Below, one piece after another: positions 25,994 to 35,896 of a stretch of 64,000 nt of DNA; position 1 is the first letter of the stretch, and each line of letters starts with the position of its first letter. This DNA is from CBDBUR01 sp965209065 (GTDB lineage Bacteria; Pseudomonadota; Alphaproteobacteria; JAPOUT01; G958296285). The position numbers and the translations under genes were made by a program. The notes below the pieces were generated by a model. The model was not told where the DNA came from. It saw only the letters and a program-made list of their open reading frames with translations, and searched no databases. The DNA is taken from NCBI GenBank assembly GCA_965209065.1, contig OZ242373.1, forward strand, positions 806,001 to 870,000, written 5' to 3'.

Positions 25994-26013
25994 CGCCCCA
26001 TTATAACAGAAAA

Positions 26014-26460
26014 ATGAAAACATTCCTCGCGCCCATACCCCTTTTGCTGATGCTCGCTTGCGCACCCATCACCACGCACCATGGCAATAGCATTAAAGAA
26101 GCAAAATTCGCGGCAATCAAAATAGGCGCTAGCTCTAAAGAAAATGTGAGTGCCCTTTTAGGCTCGCCCAATTATATATCTCTCGACGGCTTCCGCTTGT
26201 GGCTCTATATCGCGCAAGAAAATATCGCGTGGCTGCCAACCTTTGAAACAGAAAAAGCACGCCGCGTTATCGCTATCTACTTTGATAAAAAAGGCATTGT
26301 GGTTGATAAAAAAGCTCTAACCTTAGAAAATGGAAAAAACATTAGCTATATCGCGCAAACCATTCCTCCGCCTATACCCGAACTTAATTGGGTGCAACGC
26401 TTGTTTAGCAATATTGGGCGCGTGTCTCCTGCTGGCGTCCCGCAGTCGCAGGGACCTTAA
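26014..26460 (+). CDS. bamE: BamE/SmpA-type outer membrane lipoprotein
   Basis: 148-residue lipoprotein with a signal peptide and lipobox (LLMLAC, Cys 16). The mature domain has the BamE pattern: KIGASSKENVSALLGSPNYIS, then LWLYIAQE, then VIAIYFDKKGIVVD. It is a BAM complex accessory in the outer membrane. It is divergent from the bc1 chaperone-plsX-fabH genes with 20 bp between chosen starts, the classic alphaproteobacterial arrangement, and convergent with nrdR. Confidence 0.82.
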   Translation: MKTFLAPIPLLLMLACAPITTHHGNSIKEAKFAAIKIGASSKENVSALLGSPNYISLDGFRLWLYIAQENIAWLPTFETEKARRVIAIYFDKKGIVVDKKALTLENGKNISYIAQTIPPPIPELNWVQRLFSNIGRVSPAGVPQSQGP

Positions 26461-26463
26461 CCT

Positions 26464-26937
26464 TTATTTTGTGGAGCTTTTAGTTGGCGGCTCTTTCAAC
26501 TCCTCAACGATAGAGCCAAAATCTTCCGCCTCGCGAAAATTCTTATAGACCGAAGCAAAACGAATATAAGCAACATCATCTAACACCGATAACCCCTCCA
26601 TCACGAGCTCGCCTATCATCTCCGCGCGAATATCGCTCTCGCCCTCGCTCTCTAAACGGCGAATAATACCATTCACCATCTGCTCTGTTTGCTCCTCGCT
26701 CACCGGACGCTTGCGAACCGCCGTCAAAACCGAACGCAAAATCTTATCCCTATCAAAAGGAACACGCTTGCCCGAACGCTTAATCACATACAAATCTCTT
26801 AATTGAACCCGCTCCATCGTAGTGAAACGACCCCCGCAGCTCTCGCATTGCCGCCGACGCTTTATCGCGTGATTGCCCTCAGTCGGACGCGAATCTAAAA
26901 CCTTTATTTCCTCCGACCCGCAATAAGGGCAAAGCAT
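26464..26937 (-). CDS. nrdR: Transcriptional repressor NrdR
   Basis: Zinc-finger plus ATP-cone repressor of ribonucleotide reductase genes, 157 residues. Cysteines are seen in CPYCGSEE and CESCGGRFTT; the ATP-cone starts at VIKRSGKRVPFDRDKI. The start overlaps the glyA stop as TAATG, and glyA-nrdR is a common alphaproteobacterial pair. Confidence 0.95.
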   Translation of the reverse strand: MLCPYCGSEEIKVLDSRPTEGNHAIKRRRQCESCGGRFTTMERVQLRDLYVIKRSGKRVPFDRDKILRSVLTAVRKRPVSEEQTEQMVNGIIRRLESEGESDIRAEMIGELVMEGLSVLDDVAYIRFASVYKNFREAEDFGSIVEELKEPPTKSSTK

Positions 26938-28256
26938 TAAACCAATCCATCGTAAATAGGAAAGTCAGCAAGCAAACCCTTCACTTGCTCGCGCAAGCGC
27001 GCCTCTTCCTTGTCGAGCTTACCCGTAACGAAAATATCTAACGCCTCGCAAATTAGCTCTCCAGTCTTTTGGAACTCTGCCACGCCAAACCCGCGAGTCG
27101 TGCAAGCCGGCGAGCCAAGCCGAACCCCCGAACAAATCCGCGGCGGTTGCGGGTCGTTGGGAATGCCGTTCTTATTACACGTGATGTTCACGCGCTCTAA
27201 ATTTTCCTGCGCGTCCTTGCCGCTGATGCCCTTCGGGCGCAAATCAACTAGAAGCAAATGCGTGTCCGTGCCGCCCGACACAAGCTCCACACCCCCCGCA
27301 AGCAAAGCCGCACCAAGCGCCTTCGCGTTCTCCTTCACAGCCTGCGCGTAAGTTTTGAACTCAGGCGAGAGAGCCTCACCCAAAGCAACCGCCTTCGCCG
27401 CTATCACGTGCATTAGGGGTCCGCCTTGAAGGCCGGGGAACATCGCCGAATTCACTTTTTTGCCAATCGCCTCGTCATTCGTCAAAACAAGACCACCGCG
27501 AGGTCCGCGCAAGGTTTTATGTGTCGTTGTCGTTACAATATGAGCATGGGGCAAAGGCGAAGGGTGAAGCCCCGCCGCCACCAACCCCGCAAAGTGAGCC
27601 ATATCCACCAGTAGATAAGCCCCAACCTCATCAGCAATCGCGCGGAAAGCCGCAAAGTCTATCTCGCGCGCATAGGCAGAGCCGCCAGCAACAATAAGCT
27701 GCGGACGATGCTCTTTCGCCAAACGCGCAACCTGCTCCATATCCAGCCGATGGTCGTCCGCGCGCACACCATACTGCACCGCATTGAACCACTTGCCCGA
27801 AAGATTGGGTGCTGCTCCATGACTTAAATGCCCGCCAGCGTCTAAACTCATTCCCATAATCGTGTCGCCCGGCTTGAGCAAAGCACTCATCGCGCACAAG
27901 TTCGCCTGCGAGCCAGAGTGCGCTTGAACATTCGCATAAACGCAATTAAACAAACGGCAAGCACGCTCAATCGCCACCTGCTCGACAATATCAACATATT
28001 CACAGCCGCCGTAATAACGCTTATTCGGGTAGCCCTCTGCATACTTGTTGGTTAAAACCGAACCTTGCGCCTCTAAAACCGCACGTGAGACAATATTCTC
28101 AGAAGCAATCAGCTCAATCTGCTCGCGCTGGCGGGTAAGCTCCGCCGCTAACGCCTCGGCGATGACGCTGTCGCTCTGCTCTAGCCCGCGCTCCAAGCTC
28201 GGCAAAACGCCAGCATTACCTTCTTTATAGGTCTTATTTGTCTGCTCTATAGCCAT
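26937..28256 (-). CDS. glyA: Serine hydroxymethyltransferase
   Basis: PLP enzyme that interconverts serine and glycine with tetrahydrofolate. It has 439 residues from the Met at 28256. The motifs EGYPNKRYYGGCEYVD, SGSQANL, VDMAHFAGLVAAG and the PLP-binding lysine region VTTTTHKTLRGPRGG are present. Upstream Met at 28283 adds only non-conserved residues. No glycine riboswitch is visible in the short upstream gap. Confidence 0.97.
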   Translation of the reverse strand: MAIEQTNKTYKEGNAGVLPSLERGLEQSDSVIAEALAAELTRQREQIELIASENIVSRAVLEAQGSVLTNKYAEGYPNKRYYGGCEYVDIVEQVAIERACRLFNCVYANVQAHSGSQANLCAMSALLKPGDTIMGMSLDAGGHLSHGAAPNLSGKWFNAVQYGVRADDHRLDMEQVARLAKEHRPQLIVAGGSAYAREIDFAAFRAIADEVGAYLLVDMAHFAGLVAAGLHPSPLPHAHIVTTTTHKTLRGPRGGLVLTNDEAIGKKVNSAMFPGLQGGPLMHVIAAKAVALGEALSPEFKTYAQAVKENAKALGAALLAGGVELVSGGTDTHLLLVDLRPKGISGKDAQENLERVNITCNKNGIPNDPQPPRICSGVRLGSPACTTRGFGVAEFQKTGELICEALDIFVTGKLDKEEARLREQVKGLLADFPIYDGLV

Positions 28257-28297
28257 TGTCGTGCTTCCGATTCTATTCCTCAATTATAGCACAAAAA

Positions 28298-29068
28298 TCA
28301 ATCGGTTAGAATTTGGCTCAAAAATAATTTCGTCCGCTCGTTTTTTGGCGACTCGAAAAAAACATCAGGATGCGCGACCTCCACTATCTCGCCTTCGTCC
28401 ATGAAAATAACCCTGTCCGCTACACGCCGCGCAAACGACATCTCATGCGAAACCACCGCCATCGTCATGCCATCTTCCGCAAGCTCTATCATCACCTCCA
28501 AAACCTCCTTTATCATCTCAGGGTCAAGCGCAGAGGTCGGCTCGTCAAACAGCATAATCTCAGGCTCCATACACAAAGCCCGCGCTATCGCAACACGCTG
28601 CTGCTGACCCCCCGAAAGCTGCGCAGGATACTTGTCCGCTTGGTCGGGAATGCGCACCCGCGCTAAATAATCGCGCGCGATAGCCTCCGCCTTGTGGCGC
28701 GGCAGCTTGCGAACCCAAATCGGCGCTAAGGTGCAATTCTCCAATGCCGTCATGTGAGGGAAAAGATTAAACTGCTGAAAAACCATTCCCACCTCCTTAT
28801 GAATCGCATCTAGCGTCCGTAGGTTGTTCGTCAGCTGCGTGCCGCGCACGATAACCTTCCCCTTGTCGTGACTCTCCAAGCCATTGATACAACGGATTAA
28901 AGTCGATTTACCCGAACCACTCGGACCGCAGATGATTATCCGCTCGCCCTCGTAAATCTCTAGGTTGATGTCTTGTAATACGTGAAAGTCGTCAAACCAC
29001 TTATTCACGCCTTCCATCAATACCGCTGTCTTTTTTCCAGCCTTTTCTCCAATTTTTTCTTTTGGCAT
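28298..29068 (-). CDS. aapP: General amino-acid ABC transporter ATP-binding protein
   Basis: 256-residue ATPase of the polar amino acid family (AapP/GlnQ-like). Walker A GPSGSGKS, Q-loop VFQQFNLFPHMT, signature LSGGQQQRVAIARAL and Walker B IMLFDEPTSALDPEM are intact. The start overlaps the aapM stop (TAATG). It energises uptake through AapQ and AapM. Confidence 0.95.
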   Translation of the reverse strand: MPKEKIGEKAGKKTAVLMEGVNKWFDDFHVLQDINLEIYEGERIIICGPSGSGKSTLIRCINGLESHDKGKVIVRGTQLTNNLRTLDAIHKEVGMVFQQFNLFPHMTALENCTLAPIWVRKLPRHKAEAIARDYLARVRIPDQADKYPAQLSGGQQQRVAIARALCMEPEIMLFDEPTSALDPEMIKEVLEVMIELAEDGMTMAVVSHEMSFARRVADRVIFMDEGEIVEVAHPDVFFESPKNERTKLFLSQILTD

Positions 29069-30126
29069 TACACCCTCCTATCTGTCGCGAGGCGACCTTC
29101 CATATAAACCGAATAGCGCGACATGCCAAAACAGAATATCCAAAAAACTATAGCAGCAAACGCATACCCCGTGTAATGAGTCTGCGGCGTCGACCAATTC
29201 GAATCCGAAAAATGAAATTGAATCATACCCAATAAATCAAACAAGCCCACTATCAAAACCAAAGTCGTGTCCTTGAAAAGCGCGATAAACGAATTCACAA
29301 TGCTCGGTATCACAATTTTTAAGGCTTGAGGCAACACAACCCGCGCCATCATCTGCCAGTAGCCCAACCCCAAAACCTGCGCCGCCTCATACTGACCGCG
29401 CGGTAAAGCCTGCAACCCACCGCGAACCGTCTCCGCCATATAGGCAGACGAAAATAACGCAACCCCAATTAAACAACGCAATAACTTATCAACCGACACT
29501 CCCTCATTGAGAAATATCGGCAACATCACACTCGCCATAAACAAAACCGTTATTAACGGAATGCCACGCCAAAACTCTATGAAAGCCGTGCTCAAAACAC
29601 GCACAATAAACATCTCCGAACGCCGCCCCAAGGCTAACAAAATGCCTAAAGGTAAAGAAAATACATTCCCGGTTATCGCCACAACCAAAGTAACCAAAAG
29701 ACCACCCCAGAAAGTCGTATCCACCTCCACTAAACCAAACCAGCCGCCGAGCAATAAAATAAAACTAACCACAGGATAAAAAACCAAAAGATAAAGCACA
29801 TTGTATTTCTTATAAGGAATGCTCGGTATCAACAAAGGCACCAAACCCAAAACACCCAAAGCAAAAACTAAATTGACACGCCAAACCTCCTCCAACGGAT
29901 AACGACCATAAACAAATTGATCCCACTTCTCAAACACAAAGGGCCAGCAAGCACCCTCGCCCATGCAATCAGCGCGCGACGAACCCGACCAAGCCGCGTC
30001 AATCAACGCCCATTCAACTAAAGGCGGAATCAACCAGTAAATCAACAAAATCCCAAACAGGGTCAATAAACCATCTGTCCATGTTGCAAAAAATAATCTG
30101 TGTATCTTGTCTAATGCTTGCTTCAT
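29068..30126 (-). CDS. aapM: General amino-acid ABC transporter permease AapM
   Basis: 352-residue inner membrane permease with several hydrophobic segments. The cytoplasmic EAA loop (ETVRGGLQALPRGQYEAAQVLGLGYWQMM) is clear. The periplasmic Cys-containing insertion near residue 50 (RADCMGEGACWPF) is typical of AapM/BztC-type permeases. It lies 4 bp after aapQ. Confidence 0.94.
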   Translation of the reverse strand: MKQALDKIHRLFFATWTDGLLTLFGILLIYWLIPPLVEWALIDAAWSGSSRADCMGEGACWPFVFEKWDQFVYGRYPLEEVWRVNLVFALGVLGLVPLLIPSIPYKKYNVLYLLVFYPVVSFILLLGGWFGLVEVDTTFWGGLLVTLVVAITGNVFSLPLGILLALGRRSEMFIVRVLSTAFIEFWRGIPLITVLFMASVMLPIFLNEGVSVDKLLRCLIGVALFSSAYMAETVRGGLQALPRGQYEAAQVLGLGYWQMMARVVLPQALKIVIPSIVNSFIALFKDTTLVLIVGLFDLLGMIQFHFSDSNWSTPQTHYTGYAFAAIVFWIFCFGMSRYSVYMEGRLATDRRV

Positions 30127-30130
30127 CGCC

Positions 30131-31351
30131 CTACCCCGCTACACCGCCATGCCCAAGCAAATAACGATTATAGACATTCATCGCCGTGCTTGTCGCAACA
30201 CTCAAAATTAAATAAACCGACATCGTAATGAAAATTATCTCTAACGCCTGACCCGTTTGATTCAAAACCGTGCCAGCAAACACCGAAACCAAATCAGGAT
30301 AGGCTATCGCCACCGCAAGAGACGAGTTCTTCGTTAAATTAAGATATTGACTCGTCAAAGGTGGGATAATTACCCGCAAAGACTGCGGGATAATAATTTT
30401 ACGCAAAACCAACGAACGCCTCAAACCCAAGGCAAGCCCCGCCTCCACCTGACCGCGCCGCACCGCCAAAATCCCCGAGCGCACTATCTCCGCAATGAAA
30501 GCCGCCGTGTAAGTCGAAAGCGCTAACAATAAAGCCGCAAATTCAGGCGTTATCCTTATCCCGCCGCGAAAATTGAAACCCGCAAGCTCGGCAAACTCTA
30601 AGTGCATCGGCGAACCCGTAATCAAAAAAATAAACGGCGCAGGAACACACAAAAGCAATAGACTCCACTTCAATAAGGGCAAGCTCTCTCCCGTCACTTG
30701 CCTGTGCCTATCCGACATGTTCTTTAGAATAAAAACCCCCACAAGACTCAAAATAAAAATTACCACTACCCAAACCATCGCCGAGTCAAAAACAGCCTCA
30801 GGAATATAAAGCCCACGCCGATTGACAAAAAATATATCCCACAAAGAAACACTATCGCGCGGCGTAGGCAAACTCCCAAACACCGCGAAATACCAAAAGA
30901 AAATCTGAAGCAAAAGCGGAATATTACGAATAATCTCAACATACACAGACGCCAAACGCGAAATAAGCCAGTTGCTCGAAAGACGCCCGATGCCTATCAT
31001 AAAACCTAAAAGAGTCGCAAAAAATATACCCAGCACCGCGACAATTAACGTGTTCAATAATCCAACCAGCAATGCCCTGCCGTAAGTGCTCGTCGAATCA
31101 TAGGTGATGAAAGACTGATTGACCGCAAAACCTGATATGTCAAAAAGAAAACCAAAACCAGTCGAAATGTTTTGTCGCTCTAATTGAATGAGCGCGTTCT
31201 CAACGCCCTCACGAATTAGCAGAACAAGTCCCGCCAATAGTAAAAGCTGAAGCACGATACTGCGAAAGCGCGGCTCCCCGAGGTAAAGCAGAAAATTAGA
31301 TAAAAGCTCCCGCGCGCTTGTGAATAGCGGGCTAACGAATGGGCGGCGCAT
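30131..31351 (-). CDS. aapQ: General amino-acid ABC transporter permease AapQ
   Basis: 406-residue permease of the His/Glu/Gln type. It has long N-terminal and central insertions usual for AapQ/BztB, membrane helices throughout and the EAA loop (EIVRSGILAVRRGQVEAGLALGLRRS). Its 5' end overlaps the aapJ 3' end by 20 bp. Confidence 0.94.
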   Translation of the reverse strand: MRRPFVSPLFTSARELLSNFLLYLGEPRFRSIVLQLLLLAGLVLLIREGVENALIQLERQNISTGFGFLFDISGFAVNQSFITYDSTSTYGRALLVGLLNTLIVAVLGIFFATLLGFMIGIGRLSSNWLISRLASVYVEIIRNIPLLLQIFFWYFAVFGSLPTPRDSVSLWDIFFVNRRGLYIPEAVFDSAMVWVVVIFILSLVGVFILKNMSDRHRQVTGESLPLLKWSLLLLCVPAPFIFLITGSPMHLEFAELAGFNFRGGIRITPEFAALLLALSTYTAAFIAEIVRSGILAVRRGQVEAGLALGLRRSLVLRKIIIPQSLRVIIPPLTSQYLNLTKNSSLAVAIAYPDLVSVFAGTVLNQTGQALEIIFITMSVYLILSVATSTAMNVYNRYLLGHGGVAG

Positions 31352-32360
31352 AAATTAAACCGCCCTTGGTCCATAGAGCATTAAAGCCACGCTCTATATT
31401 TAGCGGAGACGTTCTGCCAACATTGCGCTCAAACACCTCGCCGTAATTGCCAACCTGACGCACAATGTTATAAGCCCAGTTCGCTTTCAAACCCAAGCTC
31501 TTGCCGAAAGAACCCGAACGACCCACAAAACGCATTATCTTCGGGTCCTTGCTGCCGCGCAAACGGCGAATGGTCTTCGTGCTTAACCCTAACTCCTCGG
31601 CGTTAATCATCGCAAAGAGAGTCCAGCGCGCGATATCCTCAAAGCGCGGGTCGCCCTGACGCACCAAAGGACCCAAAGGCTCTTTCGATATAATCTCAGG
31701 CAAGACGATGTGCGCGTCCTTATCGCGCAACTTCAGCCGATGAGCGTAAAGCCCCGACTGGTCGGTCGTATAAGCATCGCAACGATTATTGTCGTAAGCC
31801 GCGACCGCTTCATCGGTTTTCTCGAACGTCACTATCTCATATTCCATTCCGTGTAGCCTAAAGTAATCAGCCAAATTGAGCTCGGTCGTCGTGCCAGCGT
31901 TCGTGCAGATGGTCGCGCCGCCCAACTCCAAAGCAGACTTCACCTTCGCGTTCTTACGCACCATAAAACCTTGCCCGTCATAATAGATAATCCCAACAAA
32001 AGCAAAGCCCAAAGCCGTATCACGCTGCATCGTCCATGTCGTGTTGCGCGAAATAATATCCACCTCGCCCGATTGTAAAGCCGTAAAACGCTCCTTCGCC
32101 GACATCGGCACAAACTTCACTTTGCGCGCGTCTCCTAAAATCGCCGCAGCCATCGCGCGACAAAAATCAACGTCTATACCCGTCCAGCCGCCCTTCTTGT
32201 CAGGATTAGAAAAACCCGGCAACCCTTGACTCACGCCGCAAACTAAATTGCCCCGCTTCTTCACCTTGCTTAATGTGCTCGCCGCTTCCGCCGTGCCAGA
32301 CATAAGCACCGATAATGGCAACAATAACGACAAAATTAAAAAAAGTTTTCTCTTACCCAT
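31332..32360 (-). CDS. aapJ: General amino-acid ABC transporter periplasmic binding protein
   Basis: 342-residue periplasmic solute-binding protein. Start at 32360 gives a clean signal peptide (MGKRKLFLILSLLLPL...GTAEAA). The mature protein has the family-3 signature (GNLVCGVSQGLPGFSNPDKKG, then GIDVDFCRAMAAAILGD) and the RNTTWTMQRD motif. It heads the aapJQMP operon for uptake of L-amino acids, likely glutamate and aspartate among others. Confidence 0.94.
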   Translation of the reverse strand: MGKRKLFLILSLLLPLSVLMSGTAEAASTLSKVKKRGNLVCGVSQGLPGFSNPDKKGGWTGIDVDFCRAMAAAILGDARKVKFVPMSAKERFTALQSGEVDIISRNTTWTMQRDTALGFAFVGIIYYDGQGFMVRKNAKVKSALELGGATICTNAGTTTELNLADYFRLHGMEYEIVTFEKTDEAVAAYDNNRCDAYTTDQSGLYAHRLKLRDKDAHIVLPEIISKEPLGPLVRQGDPRFEDIARWTLFAMINAEELGLSTKTIRRLRGSKDPKIMRFVGRSGSFGKSLGLKANWAYNIVRQVGNYGEVFERNVGRTSPLNIERGFNALWTKGGLIYAPPIR

Positions 32361-32415
32361 TCTATACCCTCGGTTAGCTGGTTTCTCAATAGACTGCCTA
32401 GCAAGCACGAAAATG

Positions 32416-33414
32416 TCAAGCAGAATTAAGCATCGCATTCACTTGCGCCTGTGTTCTAGCCCTCAGTTGCTCGGCGAGCCCTTGGTGCGTGTTCGGATTC
32501 TCTATCTCCTCCCACGATTGCCTCTTGCCGTCTATTTGCCATACCCCCTCTTCTAGCCCTTCATAAAAACTATCCCTGTCTATTTTCGTTACGTGCTCTA
32601 GCAAGCCACCAAAACGAGGGTCGTCTAACGTGCAAAAAGTGTCACCGCCTTCTTTGCGCTTTTCATACACAAACAAAACCGGTGTGCCAAAGGCTAAACA
32701 AGGCAGAGCAACATGCAACCGAGACGTCACCACAAATCTAGCACTCGCACAAGAGCATAACTGCTTATGCGCAAAGCCCATTTTATAATCCTCCCTTCTA
32801 TTAAAAAAGATATCTTTTCCTAATAACTTTTCTTTTAATAAAATAAGCTTCTTCGTAAATGACAAATTAAATTTTTGGCTTAAATTACAGATCCTCCTCC
32901 CCCATAACTGCCTATGCTTGAAAAACGGTCTGTCAAGAGATATTTTTTCTTTTCTTAGGATATCAACAAACAAGATGTCTTCTCTTTTTGTTGGGTTGAA
33001 ATTTTCCCTCTTCAGCGTCAAGGTTAAACAACCAGAAAAATAAGCCTCTATATTATGTTTTTGTAAAAAACGCATCGTGGCAAAATCTCGACACCCAATC
33101 GGCTGATAGGGTCTAAAATAATCCAACTTTTCCAAATTATCCCATAGATAAGCAGAGTGTAACGCAATATGCAAAGATGTCCACAGAGGTTTAAGCGAAT
33201 CGCCTAAAGGAAACACCCCTTTATCTCTACAATAAAGATACCCATTGGCAATCAAAAAAATATCTTCCGCTAACTCCGTATAAGAAGCAAGAGTCTGATG
33301 CTCAATGTAGCAATCCCATCTAGGCAGAAACTGTTCTGCCGCGATGGCTTGAGTTTCGTCTCCCAAATTAGTGCCGAATTTGCTAAAAGGATAACTTAAT
33401 AAACCTATTTTCAT
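32416..33414 (-). CDS. Polysaccharide pyruvyl transferase family protein
   Basis: 332-residue protein of the CsaB/pyruvyl transferase fold. The N-terminus MKIGLLSYPFSKFGTNLGDE, the RDFATMRFLQKHNIEAYFSGCLTL block and the C-terminal VTSRLHVALPCLAFGTPVLFVY are characteristic. Members add ketal-linked pyruvate to surface sugars. It stands alone, without glycosyltransferase or export genes, and its middle part is Lys-, Phe- and AT-rich compared with its neighbours, which suggests transfer. Acceptor unknown. Confidence 0.72.
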   Translation of the reverse strand: MKIGLLSYPFSKFGTNLGDETQAIAAEQFLPRWDCYIEHQTLASYTELAEDIFLIANGYLYCRDKGVFPLGDSLKPLWTSLHIALHSAYLWDNLEKLDYFRPYQPIGCRDFATMRFLQKHNIEAYFSGCLTLTLKRENFNPTKREDILFVDILRKEKISLDRPFFKHRQLWGRRICNLSQKFNLSFTKKLILLKEKLLGKDIFFNRREDYKMGFAHKQLCSCASARFVVTSRLHVALPCLAFGTPVLFVYEKRKEGGDTFCTLDDPRFGGLLEHVTKIDRDSFYEGLEEGVWQIDGKRQSWEEIENPNTHQGLAEQLRARTQAQVNAMLNSA

Positions 33415-33461
33415 ATAATCAATTCACTTTATAGTTTTGCTTTATAATATATAACAAAAGA

Positions 33462-34616
33462 ATGACCAATAAACTAAAAAAACCAAGCACACAGCTAGAG
33501 CATTTGGGACGCGCAAGTGCCGACCACTTCGGCAGCGTCAATATGCCGACCTATCGTGTATCCACCGCGCTCTTTCCCACTTTAGAGAGCTTTCGCGCGC
33601 AGAGCCAGAAGATGACCTACGGCAGACGCGCGACCCCCAGCTCCGAAGCCTTGTGCGACACCATTGCCACGCTAGAGGGCGGCAGCCATTGTATGCTAAC
33701 GCCTTCGGGGCTATCGGCGGTGAGTTGCGCCATCTTGTCATCGGTCAAGAGCGGCGGGCATATCCTCATTAGCGATGGCGTTTATGACCCGACCCGCGCT
33801 TTTTGTGATGATATTTTGCCTCAATTTAATATCCGCGCCTCCTACTACGACCCAACCGATATAGAAGCGCTTGCCGAGGCTTTCGCGCCAGAGACGCAAG
33901 CGGTCTTTACCGAATCGCCTTCCTCCCTGACATTTGAGATGCAGGACATTCCCGCGATTAGCGCGCTCGCGCACCAGCATGGCGCGCGTGTCATTTTGGA
34001 TAACACTTGGGCGACCCCGCTTTTCTTCAAGCCTTTTGATAAGGGCGTGGATATATCTATTCAAGCCGCGACAAAATATCTGTGCGGACATGCCGACTTG
34101 CTGCTCGGCACGCTCACGACCAACCAGAGCGCTTATGTGGATTGCGCGCGCATGCATCGGCGGCTCGGCTTGTGCGCGAGTGGCGATGATATCTACTTAA
34201 CGCTCAGAGGTCTGCGCACGCTTGAGGTGCGCCTCGAACGCCACCAAGCAACTGCCATCAAGCTCGCCGAGTTCCTAGCCCAACGCGATGAAGTCGCCGA
34301 AGTTATCCACCCCGCTTTGCCGAGCCACCCACAGCACATTATTTGGCAACGCGATTTCTTAGGCGCGAGCGGGCTGTTCGCTTTTCGCCTGAAGCCAGTG
34401 AGCGAGGCGCAGCTTGCGAAAATGTTTGACGGCTTTGAGCTCTTTGCGATGGGTTATTCGTGGGGTGGGTTTGAGAGCCTCATCATTCCTGCTGAACCAA
34501 AGCGCACAGCATCAAAGGTAGATAATACCAACCCTCTTGTTCGAATCCACGCTGGGCTTGAAGACGAAGACGACCTAATCGAAGATTTACAAGAAGGGCT
34601 AGAACGGCTCCTCTAA
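33462..34616 (+). CDS. metC: Cystathionine beta-lyase (PLP, Cys/Met metabolism family)
   Basis: 384-residue PLP enzyme of the trans-sulfuration fold. Motifs are TYGRRATPSSEAL, GLSAVSCAIL, ILDNTWATPLFFKP and the PLP-lysine region SIQAATKYLCGHADLLLG. The C-terminal GYSWGGFESLIIPAE is typical of MetC in alphaproteobacteria. It is likely to release homocysteine from cystathionine. Cystathionine gamma-lyase or another family member cannot be fully excluded. Confidence 0.85.
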   Translation: MTNKLKKPSTQLEHLGRASADHFGSVNMPTYRVSTALFPTLESFRAQSQKMTYGRRATPSSEALCDTIATLEGGSHCMLTPSGLSAVSCAILSSVKSGGHILISDGVYDPTRAFCDDILPQFNIRASYYDPTDIEALAEAFAPETQAVFTESPSSLTFEMQDIPAISALAHQHGARVILDNTWATPLFFKPFDKGVDISIQAATKYLCGHADLLLGTLTTNQSAYVDCARMHRRLGLCASGDDIYLTLRGLRTLEVRLERHQATAIKLAEFLAQRDEVAEVIHPALPSHPQHIIWQRDFLGASGLFAFRLKPVSEAQLAKMFDGFELFAMGYSWGGFESLIIPAEPKRTASKVDNTNPLVRIHAGLEDEDDLIEDLQEGLERLL

Positions 34617-34620
34617 CACC

Positions 34621-35895
34621 TTAAGTTTCTATTGCAATCGCTAGCGGTGGTGTATTCTCGAGTGCGTCACTCATTTGACTTAAAGCGCGCAAATCCTTTA
34701 TTGCTTTATCTAGCCCCTCACGCGCTACCGGGTGCGTGATGAACACAACCGCCGCCACTTCGTTTGGATTCTTAATGGGCGGCTGGCTTATCCCCGATAA
34801 AGAAATGTTGTGATGTGCCATAATCTTCGTCATCGCCGCAATAGAGCCAGCCCTATCCTCAACAAAAACCCGAATGTAAAATGCCGAAGGCTTGTCTTGC
34901 TTGACAACCGCCTGAGCGCGAAGCGAAGCCGCGCGCTCGCCGAAAACCGGCAGGATAATCCCGCGCGCGCTATCCATAATATCAGCAACCACGCTCGCCG
35001 AAGTCGGTTGCGCGCCCGCTCCCTCGCCTTCCAAAAACAAATGTCGCTTGCTACTTAAAATGCCAATCATATTATCCGTGCCAGAAGACTGCGATAACTT
35101 CGTCCCCATAGCCACGAGAACCGGCTCAACCGATGCGCTGATGCCCGCCTCCGTCTCTTTCGCCTGCGCGATGAGCCTTATCGCATAACTTAAATCACCC
35201 GCCATATTCATATCCAAAGGCTCTATCTTGTCGATGCCGCGCGTGGGAATAGAGTCGAGCGCAATGCCAAAGGCTAAATAAACCAGCAGCTTCAACTTGT
35301 GCGCCGCGTCATCGCCGTTGATGTCGAAAGAAGCATCGGCTTCGGCATAGCCTAGCCTCTGCGCCTCGCTGAGCGCCTCGTCAAAACGCATATTCAAGTC
35401 TGCCATCTGGCACAAAATATAATTGCTCGTGCCGTTGAGAATGCCCTTGAGCTCATAAATCCTCTCGCCGAACATACTCTCGCGTAGGGTTTTGACTATC
35501 GGCACACCGCCGGCTATCGCCGCCTCGTAATTCAGCATCACACCCCTATCCTCCGCCAGCTTCGCGAGCCTAATCCCGTCCTTCGCCAAAAGCGCCTTGT
35601 TTGCCGTTATCACATGCTTGCCCGCCGATAAACTCGCTTCAACCAGCTCCGCCGCAACGCCAGCCTCGCCGCCGATGAGCTCCAAAACCACATCTATATC
35701 CTTGTTGCGCGCCAAGTCCAATGGGTTCGTGGTGAATGGAAAAGCCAGCTCGCGATTGCTGCGCGCCGATACCATCTTTACCTCCACCGCGCGAGCAAGC
35801 TTCTTTTCAATTTGTCGCTGATACATCTCTAGATGATTCAGCACAGCACCGCCAACCGTTCCTAGTCCCGCGATGCCTAACTTCAATGCAGACAT
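34621..35895 (-). CDS. hom: Homoserine dehydrogenase
   Basis: Reduces aspartate semialdehyde to homoserine for threonine and methionine. The 424-residue protein has the NAD(P) fold GIAGLGTVGGAVLNHL, TANKALLAKDG, the substrate region ILNGTSNYIL, DINGDDAAHKLKLL and a C-terminal ACT domain (RVFVEDRAGSIAAMTKIMAHHNIS) that suggests threonine feedback. It follows the aminotransferase gene at 1 bp, a known alphaproteobacterial pair. Confidence 0.96.
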   Translation of the reverse strand: MSALKLGIAGLGTVGGAVLNHLEMYQRQIEKKLARAVEVKMVSARSNRELAFPFTTNPLDLARNKDIDVVLELIGGEAGVAAELVEASLSAGKHVITANKALLAKDGIRLAKLAEDRGVMLNYEAAIAGGVPIVKTLRESMFGERIYELKGILNGTSNYILCQMADLNMRFDEALSEAQRLGYAEADASFDINGDDAAHKLKLLVYLAFGIALDSIPTRGIDKIEPLDMNMAGDLSYAIRLIAQAKETEAGISASVEPVLVAMGTKLSQSSGTDNMIGILSSKRHLFLEGEGAGAQPTSASVVADIMDSARGIILPVFGERAASLRAQAVVKQDKPSAFYIRVFVEDRAGSIAAMTKIMAHHNISLSGISQPPIKNPNEVAAVVFITHPVAREGLDKAIKDLRALSQMSDALENTPPLAIAIET

Positions 35896-35896
35896 A

